A DNA stretch of 64,000 nt, from positions 5,117 to 69,116 of the forward strand of contig CAJMOJ010000002.1 of assembly GCA_905215035.1 (NCBI GenBank), written 5' to 3'. The position numbers and the translations under genes were made by a program. This DNA comes from an uncultured bacterium. Lineage in GTDB: Bacteria > Actinomycetota > Coriobacteriia > Coriobacteriales > Eggerthellaceae. How positions within the stretch are numbered: the first letter of the stretch is position 1; every line of letters begins with the position of its first letter. Below the pieces are notes generated by a model. That model worked only from the letters and a program-made list of their open reading frames with translations. It did no database searches and had not been told where the DNA came from. Positions 20,001 to 28,235 of the stretch are shown piece after piece.

Positions 20001-22040
20001 ATTGAGGCGCAATTCGCAACCGATGCAGACGGACAACCCGTTCGCGATGAAAATGGCAACTACGAAATTCTTATTGATCCACAAGCCATTGGTAAAACAA
20101 CGCTTTCTATCAAACAGCCTGCTAATGGCGCTTATACTTCAACCCGCTGGAACTACGATGTGACCGTGTTGCCTGATCCAGGCATCGCACCTGCCCCATC
20201 GGCAACCAAAACAGCAACAAACCTTACGCATCCCAATGGACCAAACCAACCAGGAGATCGTATCCATTACGAAATCACTACGTCCAACAAGGCCCTTGGT
20301 TCTATTTGGAAACACGCAACCGCACAAGACGTATTACCTGATGGTTTAGCGCTTGACGAAGCAACGCTTCAACTCCACAACAAAGCGGCTGGATTTGATG
20401 GCGCTCTTACCAAAACCGACGCTGCTACGCCCACACAAGGCCAATACACCCTTACGCAAACTTCCGATAATCGCACTCATCTTATTGCAGGTATTGGAGA
20501 CGTAGGCGGCGGAACATCGGCCACCTTATCTTTTGATTGTATTATTCAACCCGATGCTGTTGGTGCTGATATTACCAATATCGCTGAAACACAAGGAAGC
20601 CGTCTTGATCCCAATGACATCCCCCAAGGTGACGACGAGCAAAAGACTATTCCTGACACAACACCAACACCAACTAATCCTGTGGCCCCTCTTGATGATC
20701 CTACCGTCATTCCTGCCGATAGCGACAAAGATAAATTTGAGGCAACAAAGCAAGTTGAAAATACCACGCGTCCGGATTCAGATCGCACGCGACTCAACGA
20801 TATTCTCCACTACACTATAACGTTTAAGAATACCGATGAGTCTCATACCTCATCATATGATGCCCTTATTTCTGACCCCTTACCTCTTGGCGTTGACCCC
20901 ATAACGGATTCGATTCGCCTTGTTGCTGCTGATGGCACCTCCCATACTGTTTCCGCATCCGCATGGCATCCCGAGACTCGCATACTATCAGTCTATGTTG
21001 GTGATATTGCGGGCCAGCAGACCGTAACTTTGACCTTTAATGCTAAGGTTACCCCTGACGCCCTCTCGCACGACATCACCAATATTGCTCAGCTGAGTGC
21101 AACCTATCCTTCTCAGAGCTCTTCGGAAAGTCATGATCCTGGCACTCCTGGTCCTGCTGATGTGGAAATCGCCTTGCCTGATGACCCATCAGATCCTGAT
21201 GATCCCGATAATCCCAACAATCCATCGGATCCCAGCAATCCAGACAACCCCGACGATCCTTCGAATCCCGATGATCCATCAGATCCTACTAAGCCAACTA
21301 CCTTTACCGTTCTTACTCCAGGATCAAAGCCAAACGTAGTTGTTCCTGATGATCCTACCGAGCAAGATATTGCAATCGTCAAACAGGCCGACAACCTTAC
21401 TCGCTCTGATGGCACAACGCATGTTGGCGACGTTGTCCGCTATACCATTACGGTGTCTAACCTCAAAGAACACACTGCTCTGTTCAACACGGTTATACAA
21501 GATAAGGTGCCACAAGGACTAGAGGTACTCTGCGGTTCAATCAAGCTTACGCTGCCTCAAGGAGAACAAGCTGATGTCCTTGATTCGGTCTTTGACGTCC
21601 CCACCCACACGCTTTCTGTAGTGACAGGGCCTCTCAAGGGAGGAGAATCAATCTCTCTTAGCTTTGATGCATTAGTTACAGAAGATGCTTTAGGTGCTGA
21701 TATTGGCAATATTGCACAGGCATATGGAGAGCTTCCTTCAAACGTTGATCTCTCACAAGATTTTCTTACCCCGGGAGATAAAGCACCCTCTATCAAAGAT
21801 GGTGATGGTGCTTGGTTGTCAAGCCACCTCCTTGTTACCTCATCTGTAGCATATGCACCTGGCACCGATCAGAACGGTGGTGTCCTTGAGGGCGCTGTGG
21901 ATGGCAATGCAAAAACATTGTCTAAAACAGGAGATGCCTTATCTGCGATTATGTTAGGAACATTGGGAGGCATTGCGGTTCTTTGCAGTATTGTAATTGC
22001 CTACCTTATCCGACGTAAGCGATCAGTACGTGCAGATTAA
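17016..22040 (+). CDS. Giant sortase-anchored surface protein with beta-helix-like and DUF11 domains
   Basis: A 1674-residue protein. The signal peptide spans about residues 1-31 (ends QSFAAG). An acidic Asn/Asp/Ser-rich spacer follows, then from about 110 to 500 a glycine-rich region with recurring GAGIGAG/GGTINAYGG-type turns that suggests a parallel beta-helix. A middle region (about 510-900) is unrecognised. Three DUF11-type domains lie at about 1058-1198, 1238-1361 and 1448-1581, each starting with (T/V)KxAxNxT and a GD-x-hhxYxI pattern. They are joined by Asp-Pro-rich linkers. The C-terminus is LSKTG (1635-1639), a membrane helix and RRKRSVRAD, a variant LPXTG cell-wall sorting signal. 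GGGGAGG precedes the ATG; a longer in-frame start lacks support. No sortase gene is present in the window. Confidence 0.92.
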   Translation: MDITKPKALIQTVLAFILVCGLMIPAQSFAAGTTTNQALDANSQEILVDENTSDLNNAPDLGDASGDTAYKNTPNSEPNSADTAYNSDTEQDDQANALGEDPEITTFADAGPFTIQGGVAGTDYSFSGSVLSILTSTPLTISTSASTNNTIQISAGVHADITLDGVTIENAAAPAINLITNLYDTASGAAATDGSQIRNPTSLYLTLKDGSTNKLTTTAPSNNAGIRCGEGSILTIDDELDNRLQGGGTAPIEGEKVTANVTLVNGTVIPAGSLSTVLDSDNPGTLEIIGGGYAPGIGGSPYENGGTMTFNGGVLDVRTYGWNFSGEGGASYSAGIGAAGSADGTATVMTFNGGTINAYGGLHGAGIGAGHSGHDSVVGSQQPNSIQSRGTTRCTGDNPNVAGNIEINGGFIYSQGGWHGGAFGSACWSSNKGKTIKITGGTLVPVAGTGGGGAHTGDYSVFPEIGGSKGYVVITGGSVRCSDPTIRFQGIGTTAWGNEAYLTPGYNVSNAEDPNKVFMVKIDLSSEIKKHQGDGSTTAGNNKIGKWELLVAGEPYAYGSPQQFDEGKLYLWLPKSATKEQVTVNLTYYDDKGEEVAIEPLFRNPGDIDTLKRYVQFELPDDYTESLKKNYDGLPFTAYDIVTNPITTKEKPAKILNQSDAVTYVYQRFDQKDGTAQGPEVNDQGNLPSDEGIMRFTMTSTQFSNEEEDGFKENYWGHRAFGWCEIYPVPSRVSLVEAKWVADQEPGKNEHDARQQIAVTAEIMGGYFDDDPDKPVADTCKAPTGSVQIYVDDEPVGDPVPLRFQDEIQQTEARATVVLPKNADAIDNGKGGSYTRFNYTFTPADEDFHVPNEAEDATNSHKITVQYLRGLNYLASANPNEDENVPSDEVRIKPVDPQSTIEPDPAGGPESFESNPPIEDPGDTPDPDDPDDPDNPDNPKDPANPSPNPGKLIEGAMTIRYVAPTADNPNPGQVKLSLKTPSSAIPTITTEDGHIIEAQFATDADGQPVRDENGNYEILIDPQAIGKTTLSIKQPANGAYTSTRWNYDVTVLPDPGIAPAPSATKTATNLTHPNGPNQPGDRIHYEITTSNKALGSIWKHATAQDVLPDGLALDEATLQLHNKAAGFDGALTKTDAATPTQGQYTLTQTSDNRTHLIAGIGDVGGGTSATLSFDCIIQPDAVGADITNIAETQGSRLDPNDIPQGDDEQKTIPDTTPTPTNPVAPLDDPTVIPADSDKDKFEATKQVENTTRPDSDRTRLNDILHYTITFKNTDESHTSSYDALISDPLPLGVDPITDSIRLVAADGTSHTVSASAWHPETRILSVYVGDIAGQQTVTLTFNAKVTPDALSHDITNIAQLSATYPSQSSSESHDPGTPGPADVEIALPDDPSDPDDPDNPNNPSDPSNPDNPDDPSNPDDPSDPTKPTTFTVLTPGSKPNVVVPDDPTEQDIAIVKQADNLTRSDGTTHVGDVVRYTITVSNLKEHTALFNTVIQDKVPQGLEVLCGSIKLTLPQGEQADVLDSVFDVPTHTLSVVTGPLKGGESISLSFDALVTEDALGADIGNIAQAYGELPSNVDLSQDFLTPGDKAPSIKDGDGAWLSSHLLVTSSVAYAPGTDQNGGVLEGAVDGNAKTLSKTGDALSAIMLGTLGGIAVLCSIVIAYLIRRKRSVRAD

Positions 22041-22121
22041 ATAACCTACAAGCTAACAAACCTTTACAAATCCGTACAAGCATTCACTTTACGTCACACA
22101 TTTCTACAAACTAGGTAGGAT

Positions 22122-22188
22122 AGAGACAAACGAACAAGCCAGGAACCATAGAGCCCGACTATAACTCCTGGCTTGTTTACCTGTCTCT
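22122..22188. terminator. Long imperfect hairpin between the surface protein and rubredoxin genes
   Basis: AACAAGCCAGGA (22133-22144) pairs perfectly with TCCTGGCTTGTT (22166-22177). An outer AGAGACA/TGTCTCT stem and an inner ATAG/CTAT stem extend it. It is probably the terminator of the surface protein gene, but it lacks a T run and ends only about 30 bases before the rubredoxin start, so it might instead be a structured leader of that gene. Confidence 0.6.
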
Positions 22189-22217
22189 TATACAAATAAA
22201 GCTTCAAGGAGGTCATC

Positions 22218-22382
22218 ATGGATACATACATTTGTGATGTATGCGGTTACATCTACGATCCAGCAGTAGGAGACCCTGACGGAGGTATTGCTCCTGGAAC
22301 AGCATTTGAAGATATTCCTGATGACTGGGTATGTCCTGTATGCGGTGCATCAAAAGATAGTTTCTCGCTTTACACCGAGTAA
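22218..22382 (+). CDS. Rubredoxin
   Basis: A 54-residue protein with the complete rubredoxin signature: [18 protein letters not shown] near the N-terminus and [13 protein letters not shown] near the C-terminus, giving the four cysteines that bind one iron. Length matches classical rubredoxins (52-54 residues). AAGGAGG lies seven bases before the ATG. It carries single electrons in the cytoplasm, typically to oxygen- or peroxide-detoxifying enzymes in anaerobes. It is a single-gene unit, between the hairpin upstream and a strong terminator downstream. Confidence 0.97.
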   Translation: MDTYICDVCGYIYDPAVGDPDGGIAPGTAFEDIPDDWVCPVCGASKDSFSLYTE

Positions 22383-22432
22383 CGTATTTGCATAACGCAT
22401 TTTCCGAACTGTTTATCTATGTTAAGTAGCGT

Positions 22433-22470
22433 GAGCGACCCATGAAAGAGCGTCATGGGTCGCTCGTTTA
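22433..22470 (+). terminator. Rho-independent terminator of the rubredoxin gene
   Basis: GAGCGACCCATGA and its exact reverse complement flank the loop AAGAGCG (22433-22465), followed by GTTTATTATT. The stem is a perfect 13 bp. Confidence 0.88.
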
Positions 22471-22549
22471 TTATTGATTGCCGTGGTACAAATTCATATA
22501 GCTACAGCCCTAAAGGGGAAACTACGGTCTCCCTATCTACATTCACTAC

Positions 22550-22807
22550 TTACATTTGACAGGAAATAACTTTCCACGTTCCTTTTTTAGTCTCAGCAAA
22601 TTCCATCGTATACGTTGAGATCATCTCAGGGATAATCGCTTCCTTGACTAGTTCGTCTGCAAGTGCCCGCACCGTTTCTTCAGAAGGTCGCTTAGAGCAC
22701 ACGCACTGTCCATCACTGCGATCATATGACACGACATTACCATCGACGAGCGTAGCGGTCCAAATATTGTACTTAGAGCCATACGGCTTTAAATCATTTC
22801 GCATCAT
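22550..22807 (-). CDS. Small hypothetical protein
   Basis: An 85-residue protein beginning MMRNDLKPYGSKYNIWTATL, with two close cysteines (QCVCSKR) in the middle and a Lys/Trp-rich end. No family is recognised. The ATG at 22807 has a purine-rich AGAGAAAGAG eight bases upstream; an in-frame GTG three codons earlier is less likely. It is flanked by a terminator on one side and a tandem-repeat spacer on the other. Composition and the ribosome-binding site suggest it is real, but the evidence is modest. Confidence 0.5.
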   Translation of the reverse strand: MMRNDLKPYGSKYNIWTATLVDGNVVSYDRSDGQCVCSKRPSEETVRALADELVKEAIIPEMISTYTMEFAETKKGTWKVISCQM

Positions 22808-22831
22808 AGCAAGCACTCTTTCTCTAGTCCG

Positions 22832-22915
22832 TTGGCTACCTTGATATTTGTCGCCTTACTATTCACTACCTTGCTATAGGTCACCTTAGTGTCGGCTACT
22901 TTGACACGTTAGCCA
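22832..22915. repeat. Degenerate tandem repeat, period about 15-16 bp
   Basis: Five to six imperfect copies of a unit like GGCTACCTTGATATTT / GTCGCCTTACTATTC / ACTACCTTGCTATAG / GTCACCTTAGTGTC occupy the divergent spacer between the small hypothetical gene and the MATE gene. Confidence 0.65.
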
Positions 22916-22981
22916 CCATTCTAAAGTTTTCTTAATCTATCTCTGTAATTGCCACGCAATCTTTACTATGATCTAACTAAT

Positions 22982-24364
22982 ATGAAAGCAAAACGTGATA
23001 AAAACATCGACATGCTCAACGGGCCTTTGGCGCGCAAAATTCTTCTATTTGCCATCCCTCTTGCCCTTACTTCGATTCTTCAACAACTTCTCAATTCTGC
23101 CGATGCCAGCATTGCTGGTCGTTATGTCAGTAATTTCTCGCTTGCAGGCATTGGCGGAACCGTCCCGATTACCTCCACTTTTGTCAATCTCTTTGTTGGC
23201 CTTTCTATTGGCGCCAACGTTGTGGTTGCAATGTTTATCGGATCAGGCAACACCGAGCGCGTAAAAGAGACTGTCCACACGGCCATGGGTCTCGCAGTCA
23301 TCACCGGTCTCATCCTTATGGTCGCTGGTCTCTTTTTAGCTGAATGGATTCTCGTTGCAATTGGTATGCCCGCTGATGCAGAAGCAGACGCACTTGCCTA
23401 CATACGCTGTTATTTTTGTACGATACCCTTTTTGACACTCTACAATTTTGGTGCCGCTATCATTCGCGCTCACGGCGATACCCGCACACCACTTTATGCC
23501 CTTGTTGCCGCAGTAGTTGTTAATCTTGCGCTTAACTTACTCTTTGTTTGTATGTTCGGCTGGGGCACTACCGGTATTGGTATTGCTACCGTGATTGCTT
23601 GTGCACTCAGCGCCTTTATTCTTATCGTTGCTCTCCAACATGAGCAAGAACCCTATCGTCTTACCATTCGACAGATTCGCATTGCCCGCTCTCCTCTTGT
23701 AGGAATTCTGCGTATTGGCATTCCTGCTGGCATCCAAGGTGCAGTCTTTTCTCTTTCAAATGTTATTGTTCAAGCAGCGATCAACGGGTTTGGATCAGCC
23801 GCTATCGCAGGATGCGCTGCTACCTTAAATTTTGAAATATATACCTATTTTTGCATCAGCGCGTTTGCGCAAACCGCCGTAACGTTTACGAGTCAAAACT
23901 TTGCTGCAGGCAATAGTCAGCGCTGTAGAGAAATTTTCAGGTGGTGCCTCCTTTTTGGCGCTGGTGTTGGTCTTTGTTTAGGCATCACCTTTACGGCACT
24001 TGGCCGGAGCGCATTAAGTATTTTTACAACTGATGCGATTGCTCTTGGCTATGGCATGATCCGCATGTGGCTTATTGAACTTCCTGATTGTTTAACTGCC
24101 TTTTACGAAGTCCCTGCAGGCTGTATGCGCGGCATGGGCTGGTCTACCCTGCCAGCCATTATTACTATCTTTGGATCCTGTGTTATGCGCATCGCGTTTG
24201 TTGTTTTGATATTCCCCCATCTAAACGACTTCACTGCTCTCATGGGACTCTACCCCTTCACCTGGATCTGCATGCTTACCGCCATGCTCATCGCTTACTT
24301 TATTGTACGGCGCCGCGCTTTTAGAACAATCACCTCACAAAGAGTTGCGCCATTACAACAATGA
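22982..24364 (+). CDS. MATE family multidrug/sodium antiporter
   Basis: A 460-residue polytopic membrane protein, about 12 hydrophobic helices in two halves, beginning with the MATE-typical NGPLARKILLFAIPLALTSILQQLLNSAD. The helix-loop pattern GTVPITSTFVNLFVGLSIGANVVVA and the mid-protein repeat (GIPAGIQGAVFSLSNVIVQ) match the MATE/NorM-DinF group. It should export cationic drugs or metabolites using Na+ or H+. An ATG at 22982 is used; a TTG eleven codons upstream is open but neither has a good Shine-Dalgarno sequence. It is transcribed alone. The last residues (SQRVAPLQQ) are cytoplasmic. Confidence 0.92.
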   Translation: MKAKRDKNIDMLNGPLARKILLFAIPLALTSILQQLLNSADASIAGRYVSNFSLAGIGGTVPITSTFVNLFVGLSIGANVVVAMFIGSGNTERVKETVHTAMGLAVITGLILMVAGLFLAEWILVAIGMPADAEADALAYIRCYFCTIPFLTLYNFGAAIIRAHGDTRTPLYALVAAVVVNLALNLLFVCMFGWGTTGIGIATVIACALSAFILIVALQHEQEPYRLTIRQIRIARSPLVGILRIGIPAGIQGAVFSLSNVIVQAAINGFGSAAIAGCAATLNFEIYTYFCISAFAQTAVTFTSQNFAAGNSQRCREIFRWCLLFGAGVGLCLGITFTALGRSALSIFTTDAIALGYGMIRMWLIELPDCLTAFYEVPAGCMRGMGWSTLPAIITIFGSCVMRIAFVVLIFPHLNDFTALMGLYPFTWICMLTAMLIAYFIVRRRAFRTITSQRVAPLQQ

Positions 24365-24461
24365 CAAAAACGGCTTGATTGAAATTGAAAACTGGATATC
24401 TAATTACCAATCTATTTATTTAATCTTCTGACTCGCTATAGACTTGAATATACTTGTATGC

Positions 24462-25756
24462 CTACTTCAATAAACTAGGTGCCATAATCACATCGTCACT
24501 TGGAATATGACATATACCTAGTGATTCAAGTAGATTTTGGGATAGGACTAGTTTTGCTAACTCTATAGGAGCAGCAAGCTGTCCTGCCCTAGGACATAAA
24601 TTAACATGAAAGCATACAAGAGCAACATCGGCAAAGCTTAAGGTATCGAAGTTAGAGCCTTTTGGCAAAATCTTTCTTAGTTCAACATGGCTTTTCTCAC
24701 ATGTTCCTTTTTGCCCTGGCTTTACTGGATTGCAGTAAAACATGCGAGTCCGTCTGTTTTTGTTAATACCAATCTCTATTTTGGAGTGATCTAAAAACTC
24801 ACTCCCTCTATCTCCTAAAAGAACTGGAAATACTTTTCTAAAACTTCCTTCGCAATACACTTAAAGTGCATCAAGTACTTTTTGCACACTTGCTTGAGTT
24901 TTATCAGAAAGCAACACATAGAGCTGAAAGAATAGTCTTGGGAAGTGAAGAGATAAGATACATTGTTTATCTTTTCTTCTGCCCTCTACACAATCAATCT
25001 GTACCGTAAGCGAGCGCTCTTCTTCAGTAAGAGCAAGCCAATCAGCGTAAGTGTGATTATCAAGTTTTATCTTAGGTTCATTGCTTGTTTTCCTTTTGCG
25101 AGGGATATAGCGCACTTTTTTGGAAGATCTAGGTTTGTTAGCTCCATAACTCCTTTTTCTATGTAGTTGTAAAACGTGCGTACTCCTACAGAAAACTCTT
25201 TTCCATGAGTAATCCAAATTAATTCAAGACTTTACCCTTGACTAAGAAGCTTTTTAACCGTCTCAACCATAGTATTAAGTTCTTTTTCGCTACAAACAAT
25301 TCTCATATGCGCACGACTTAGTGCTTGATCTCTTTTTTGCTGAGCAATATGAGCAATATAACGTACTCGAGGGCGATTACAGATACCCTTTTTCTTACAG
25401 CTATAACAAACAAAAGGTGCACGTATAAGCGTTTGACAAAAAGCTAGGTTAAATGAAGAGCAGTACTTATAACAAATAATCTGTTCGCAGCATTTGCAAT
25501 AGGTATTTTGATATCTACAGAGAGAACAAATCTTTTTCTCAAAACATTTTTCGTAGTTTAGACATGCAACTTTAGGATCTCCAAACACTTTTGCGCGCCA
25601 ATAAACATCTCTATTGGTTTTAATCTCATGTGAAATTGTCGTAGGAGATACATCTAAGACACGAGCAATACTTCTTAATGAAGCATGCTCTTTTAGCATC
25701 TCTTCAATCGTGAGCCGATCATCATAAGCAAGATGCCCACCTTTTCTCCTCGGCAT
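24462..25756 (-). pseudogene. IS30-family transposase, broken by two stops and a frameshift
   Basis: Three consecutive minus-strand pieces together make one IS30-type transposase. Piece one (25756-25232) has the N-terminal HTH (IEEMLKEHASLRSIARVL) and a cysteine-rich zinc-like region. The frame is interrupted by TAA at 25232-25234, but the homology continues in the same frame (SLELIWITHGKEFSVG) until about 25110. There a -1 shift at CCAAAAAAG is needed to reach piece two (RYIPRKRK onward). Piece two ends with TAA at 24861-24863, and the same frame continues to 24462. DDE residues are visible as IDCVEG, LGDRGSEF and CEKSHVELRKILPKGS. It should be inactive. Confidence 0.85.
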
Positions 25757-26057
25757 TTTTTAACCCCTTCTTTCAAAAGCAAGCCAGAAGAGATACTTAT
25801 ATGCTAAAAAGATCTAGTCATAAACAAATGACCTGCATTAAGACAAGCTCGTTATCCAAATATAAGTCATTAACAAAGTTGAATTCTTAAACTGGACACA
25901 CTGTCCAGACTTTGGTTTCAATTAAAGAGAAAACATGCGAGTAACGACATTGTCAAAAAAATGTTTGGCTGCAGCTTTTAGCCCATATTCTTGCTTACTC
26001 CTAAGAACACTCTCTACACGGTAGCCAAAATAGCTACAGCGTAAAATCAAGTAATGA
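25757..26057. other. Spacer with hairpins and a possible gene remnant
   Basis: This 301-base stretch follows the transposase. It contains the perfect inverted repeat CTGGACA-CAC-TGTCCAG (25892-25908) and GTAGC/GCTAC (26021-26036). On the minus strand, 26057-25922 reads through without stops as a protein-like segment (YLILRCSYFGYRVES then LRSKQEYGLKAAAKHFF) ending in TAA at 25922-25924. That may be the tail of a decayed gene cut by the insertion. I could not fix the terminal inverted repeats of the element. Confidence 0.35.
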
Positions 26058-27311
26058 TCAGGCCTTACAACTTACTTTAATGGTGCGATAGCACACCAAT
26101 GCAATACCAGGAATAGCAAGCGCAAGAAGTGCTCCCATCATAAATCCTGCCTGTGCTCCCCATACATCAATAATAATTCCAGCAAGTGTTGGTCCAATCG
26201 CCAAACCACACGTGCATCCCGCATTGAGCCATGTGATAGCCTCAGTCAAGCGCTTCCCGGGAACCACACGCTCGCATGCACCATTGAGAACAATCAAAAA
26301 AGGAGCATAAAACAATGCCGCCACACACGAGACCACATACAAACTCACAGCATCAGTAATGAGCGCCATCGAACCGTACCCTAAGCCAATACAAATTGCC
26401 GTAAGCAACACCTGCTGATAAGGCGGGATAGCAAGACGCAAGGTGCCAAAGACAAACCCCATTACAATGGAGACGACTGCTGAAAGCACCAGCGCACCGC
26501 TTGCAATATTAGGCTCACCCAACCCTTCTGCAAAAGCCACTGTGGTGGTATCAAACGTGCCAAAAAACGCGCCCAAAAGCAGCATTAATACAAACAAAAT
26601 GCGCACCATGCGCGATGTGCGAAAAAGGCTCTTAGTTTTTTGCTTGTTTTCTGAATCTTGCACTGCTTGTTCTGTTTGTTCTCTCCAACCAGGCGCTGGC
26701 TCTGTATCCTTTGAGCACACCAACAAAATTGCACCTAGCAAAAAGCAAACTCCACCCACAGCAAGACCTGCGATAGGAGTAATTGTTGACGCAAGAAAAA
26801 TAGAAAGCGCGGGCGCAATCATGAAACCCACATCATCAAGAATACCCTCGTACGAAAAAATAGTAGTAATGTTGGGTGCACAAGAACCTAATTTTCCCGT
26901 TCTTAGCAAATACACCCATCGCGCACGAGAAAGTGCTTGAGCACTCGGAATACACCCAACAAATACGGCAGCAAGAAAGAGTACCCATAGAGGACCATGC
27001 ACATACACGGTGGCAAGAAGCGCAACTAAGCCTACAAGACTGACCACTGCCGCAACGGGAACAATGCGCGATTGGCCTTTCTCATCAACCAATTTTCCCA
27101 AACGCGGACCAATCAGAAAAATAGCCAACGCAATAACCGATGACACCAAACCTGATTCGAGAAACGAATACCCAGCCAAAGAAAGCATCGCCACAGTACC
27201 GATGTTCATCATATAGCCATACATGCGCATAAGAAGACATGCCATATCAAAACGTCGTGCTGACCGAACCGCAAGGATTGCTTTATAGACTTTGAGATCT
27301 ATTGCTGACAT
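26058..27311 (-). CDS. Major facilitator superfamily transporter
   Basis: A 417-residue membrane protein with about 12 predicted helices. Between helices 2 and 3 the loop IGPRLGKLVDEKGQSRIVP matches the MFS motif A (G-x-L-x-D/E-x-x-G-x-(R/K)). A hydrophilic central loop of about 25 residues (DTEPAPGWREQTEQAVQDSENKQKTKS) separates the two halves, as in most MFS proteins. Substrate is unknown; the fold resembles sugar/drug efflux members. An ATG start at 27311 is used, with AAAGGA lying somewhat far upstream. It lies next to the decayed insertion element. Confidence 0.88.
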   Translation of the reverse strand: MSAIDLKVYKAILAVRSARRFDMACLLMRMYGYMMNIGTVAMLSLAGYSFLESGLVSSVIALAIFLIGPRLGKLVDEKGQSRIVPVAAVVSLVGLVALLATVYVHGPLWVLFLAAVFVGCIPSAQALSRARWVYLLRTGKLGSCAPNITTIFSYEGILDDVGFMIAPALSIFLASTITPIAGLAVGGVCFLLGAILLVCSKDTEPAPGWREQTEQAVQDSENKQKTKSLFRTSRMVRILFVLMLLLGAFFGTFDTTTVAFAEGLGEPNIASGALVLSAVVSIVMGFVFGTLRLAIPPYQQVLLTAICIGLGYGSMALITDAVSLYVVSCVAALFYAPFLIVLNGACERVVPGKRLTEAITWLNAGCTCGLAIGPTLAGIIIDVWGAQAGFMMGALLALAIPGIALVCYRTIKVSCKA

Positions 27312-27397
27312 TGTCTTTATGACATCCTTTTCTTTGACCTACATTTTTGACCTGCAAGATGTGGACTTGCTTACGTTTAGCAAAGCAGCGTATCGCA

Positions 27398-27658
27398 TTA
27401 GTCACGCGCACCGTAAAGAGTACACGTAATAAAACGCTCACAGAACCTAAGAAGATCATCAAGCGGTAAATCGCTATATTTATTTGCAAGCCAATCCAAA
27501 TAGGCGTACGTAACACGGATGGCCGCAACAATACGTTGCTTTATCGCGATGGCGAAAAGCCGCATAATGGACATAAGCTCTTTACAATCATTAAGCAACC
27601 AGTCTTTTACGGTCTTTGAGGTGCGACTCAGGCCAGCAAGAGGCTCATCGCCCTTCAT
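27398..27658 (-). CDS. Possible small hypothetical protein
   Basis: An 86-residue frame starting MKGDEPLAGLSRTSKTVKDW and containing helical, protein-like sequence (YLDWLANKYSDLPLDDLLRFCERF). No family is recognised. No good Shine-Dalgarno sequence is present before this ATG or before a longer ATG at 27697 that would overlap the divergent XRE regulator start. It could be a genuine gene of unknown role or a remnant. Confidence 0.35.
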   Translation of the reverse strand: MKGDEPLAGLSRTSKTVKDWLLNDCKELMSIMRLFAIAIKQRIVAAIRVTYAYLDWLANKYSDLPLDDLLRFCERFITCTLYGARD

Positions 27659-27677
27659 ATTATGAAAGGATAGCGCT

Positions 27678-28235
27678 ATGTCATTAGGCTCCATCATCGC
27701 ACAAATCCGAGCAGAAAAAGGATTAACTCAAGAACAAATGGCGCACGATTTGTTTGTTGCCCGACAAGCAGTTTCTCGCTGGGAAACAGGTGAAACATCT
27801 CCTGGTGTCGACATGGTAAAGCTTATCTGTGTTACTTACGCGATTCCACTTGAGCGCTTTTTTGAAATGCCGCTAGACTACTATTGCCAATGCTGTTCTA
27901 TGCCCATCCCCGATGAAGCGCTCCATGGCACTGAGGCCGATGGATCAAAAAGCGATCACTACTGTAAATGGTGCTACCAACATGGCGACTTTACTGCTCA
28001 AGATGTGGACATGGATGAGTTTATTGAAGCAACCGCACAAATGGAAGCCGATGCACTTGGCATCTCACGTGAGGAAGCTGTATCGCTCATGGCGACCTTA
28101 CTCCCCCATCTTGAACGCTGGAAAAGTGAATCCACCGATAAGTCAACTAATAGCCCAACCGACGCATCAACCGATAAAGCCACCGATGGGGCCGATGGAG
28201 CCGAGAGCGACTCTGAACACAAATCCGTGGATTAA
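27678..28235 (+). CDS. XRE-type regulator with zinc-ribbon domain
   Basis: A 185-residue protein. Residues 5-60 are a helix-turn-helix of the XRE/Cro type (IIAQIRAEKGLTQEQMAHDL, then VSRWETGETSPGVD). A second domain has paired cysteines (CQCCSMPI near 70 and YCKWC near 98), the putative zinc-ribbon seen after HTH domains in Firmicutes and Actinobacteria. The C-terminus is a low-complexity Ser/Thr/Asp/Lys tail made of repeats like STDK/SPTDASTDK. AAAGGA precedes the ATG. It ends four bases into the convergent vapC gene. Its target is not known; it is probably self-regulating or controls the neighbouring divergent gene. Confidence 0.87.
   Translation: MSLGSIIAQIRAEKGLTQEQMAHDLFVARQAVSRWETGETSPGVDMVKLICVTYAIPLERFFEMPLDYYCQCCSMPIPDEALHGTEADGSKSDHYCKWCYQHGDFTAQDVDMDEFIEATAQMEADALGISREEAVSLMATLLPHLERWKSESTDKSTNSPTDASTDKATDGADGAESDSEHKSVD

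Noticed and set aside
25100..25125. Functional programmed frameshifting in the transposase
   Set aside because: Two in-frame stop codons elsewhere in the same gene make a simple decay explanation sufficient.
24361..25930. Terminal inverted repeats of the IS30 element
   Set aside because: TGAAA and CTGGA-like words occur on both sides, but they do not align as convincing 20-30 bp inverted ends, so no element boundaries were called.
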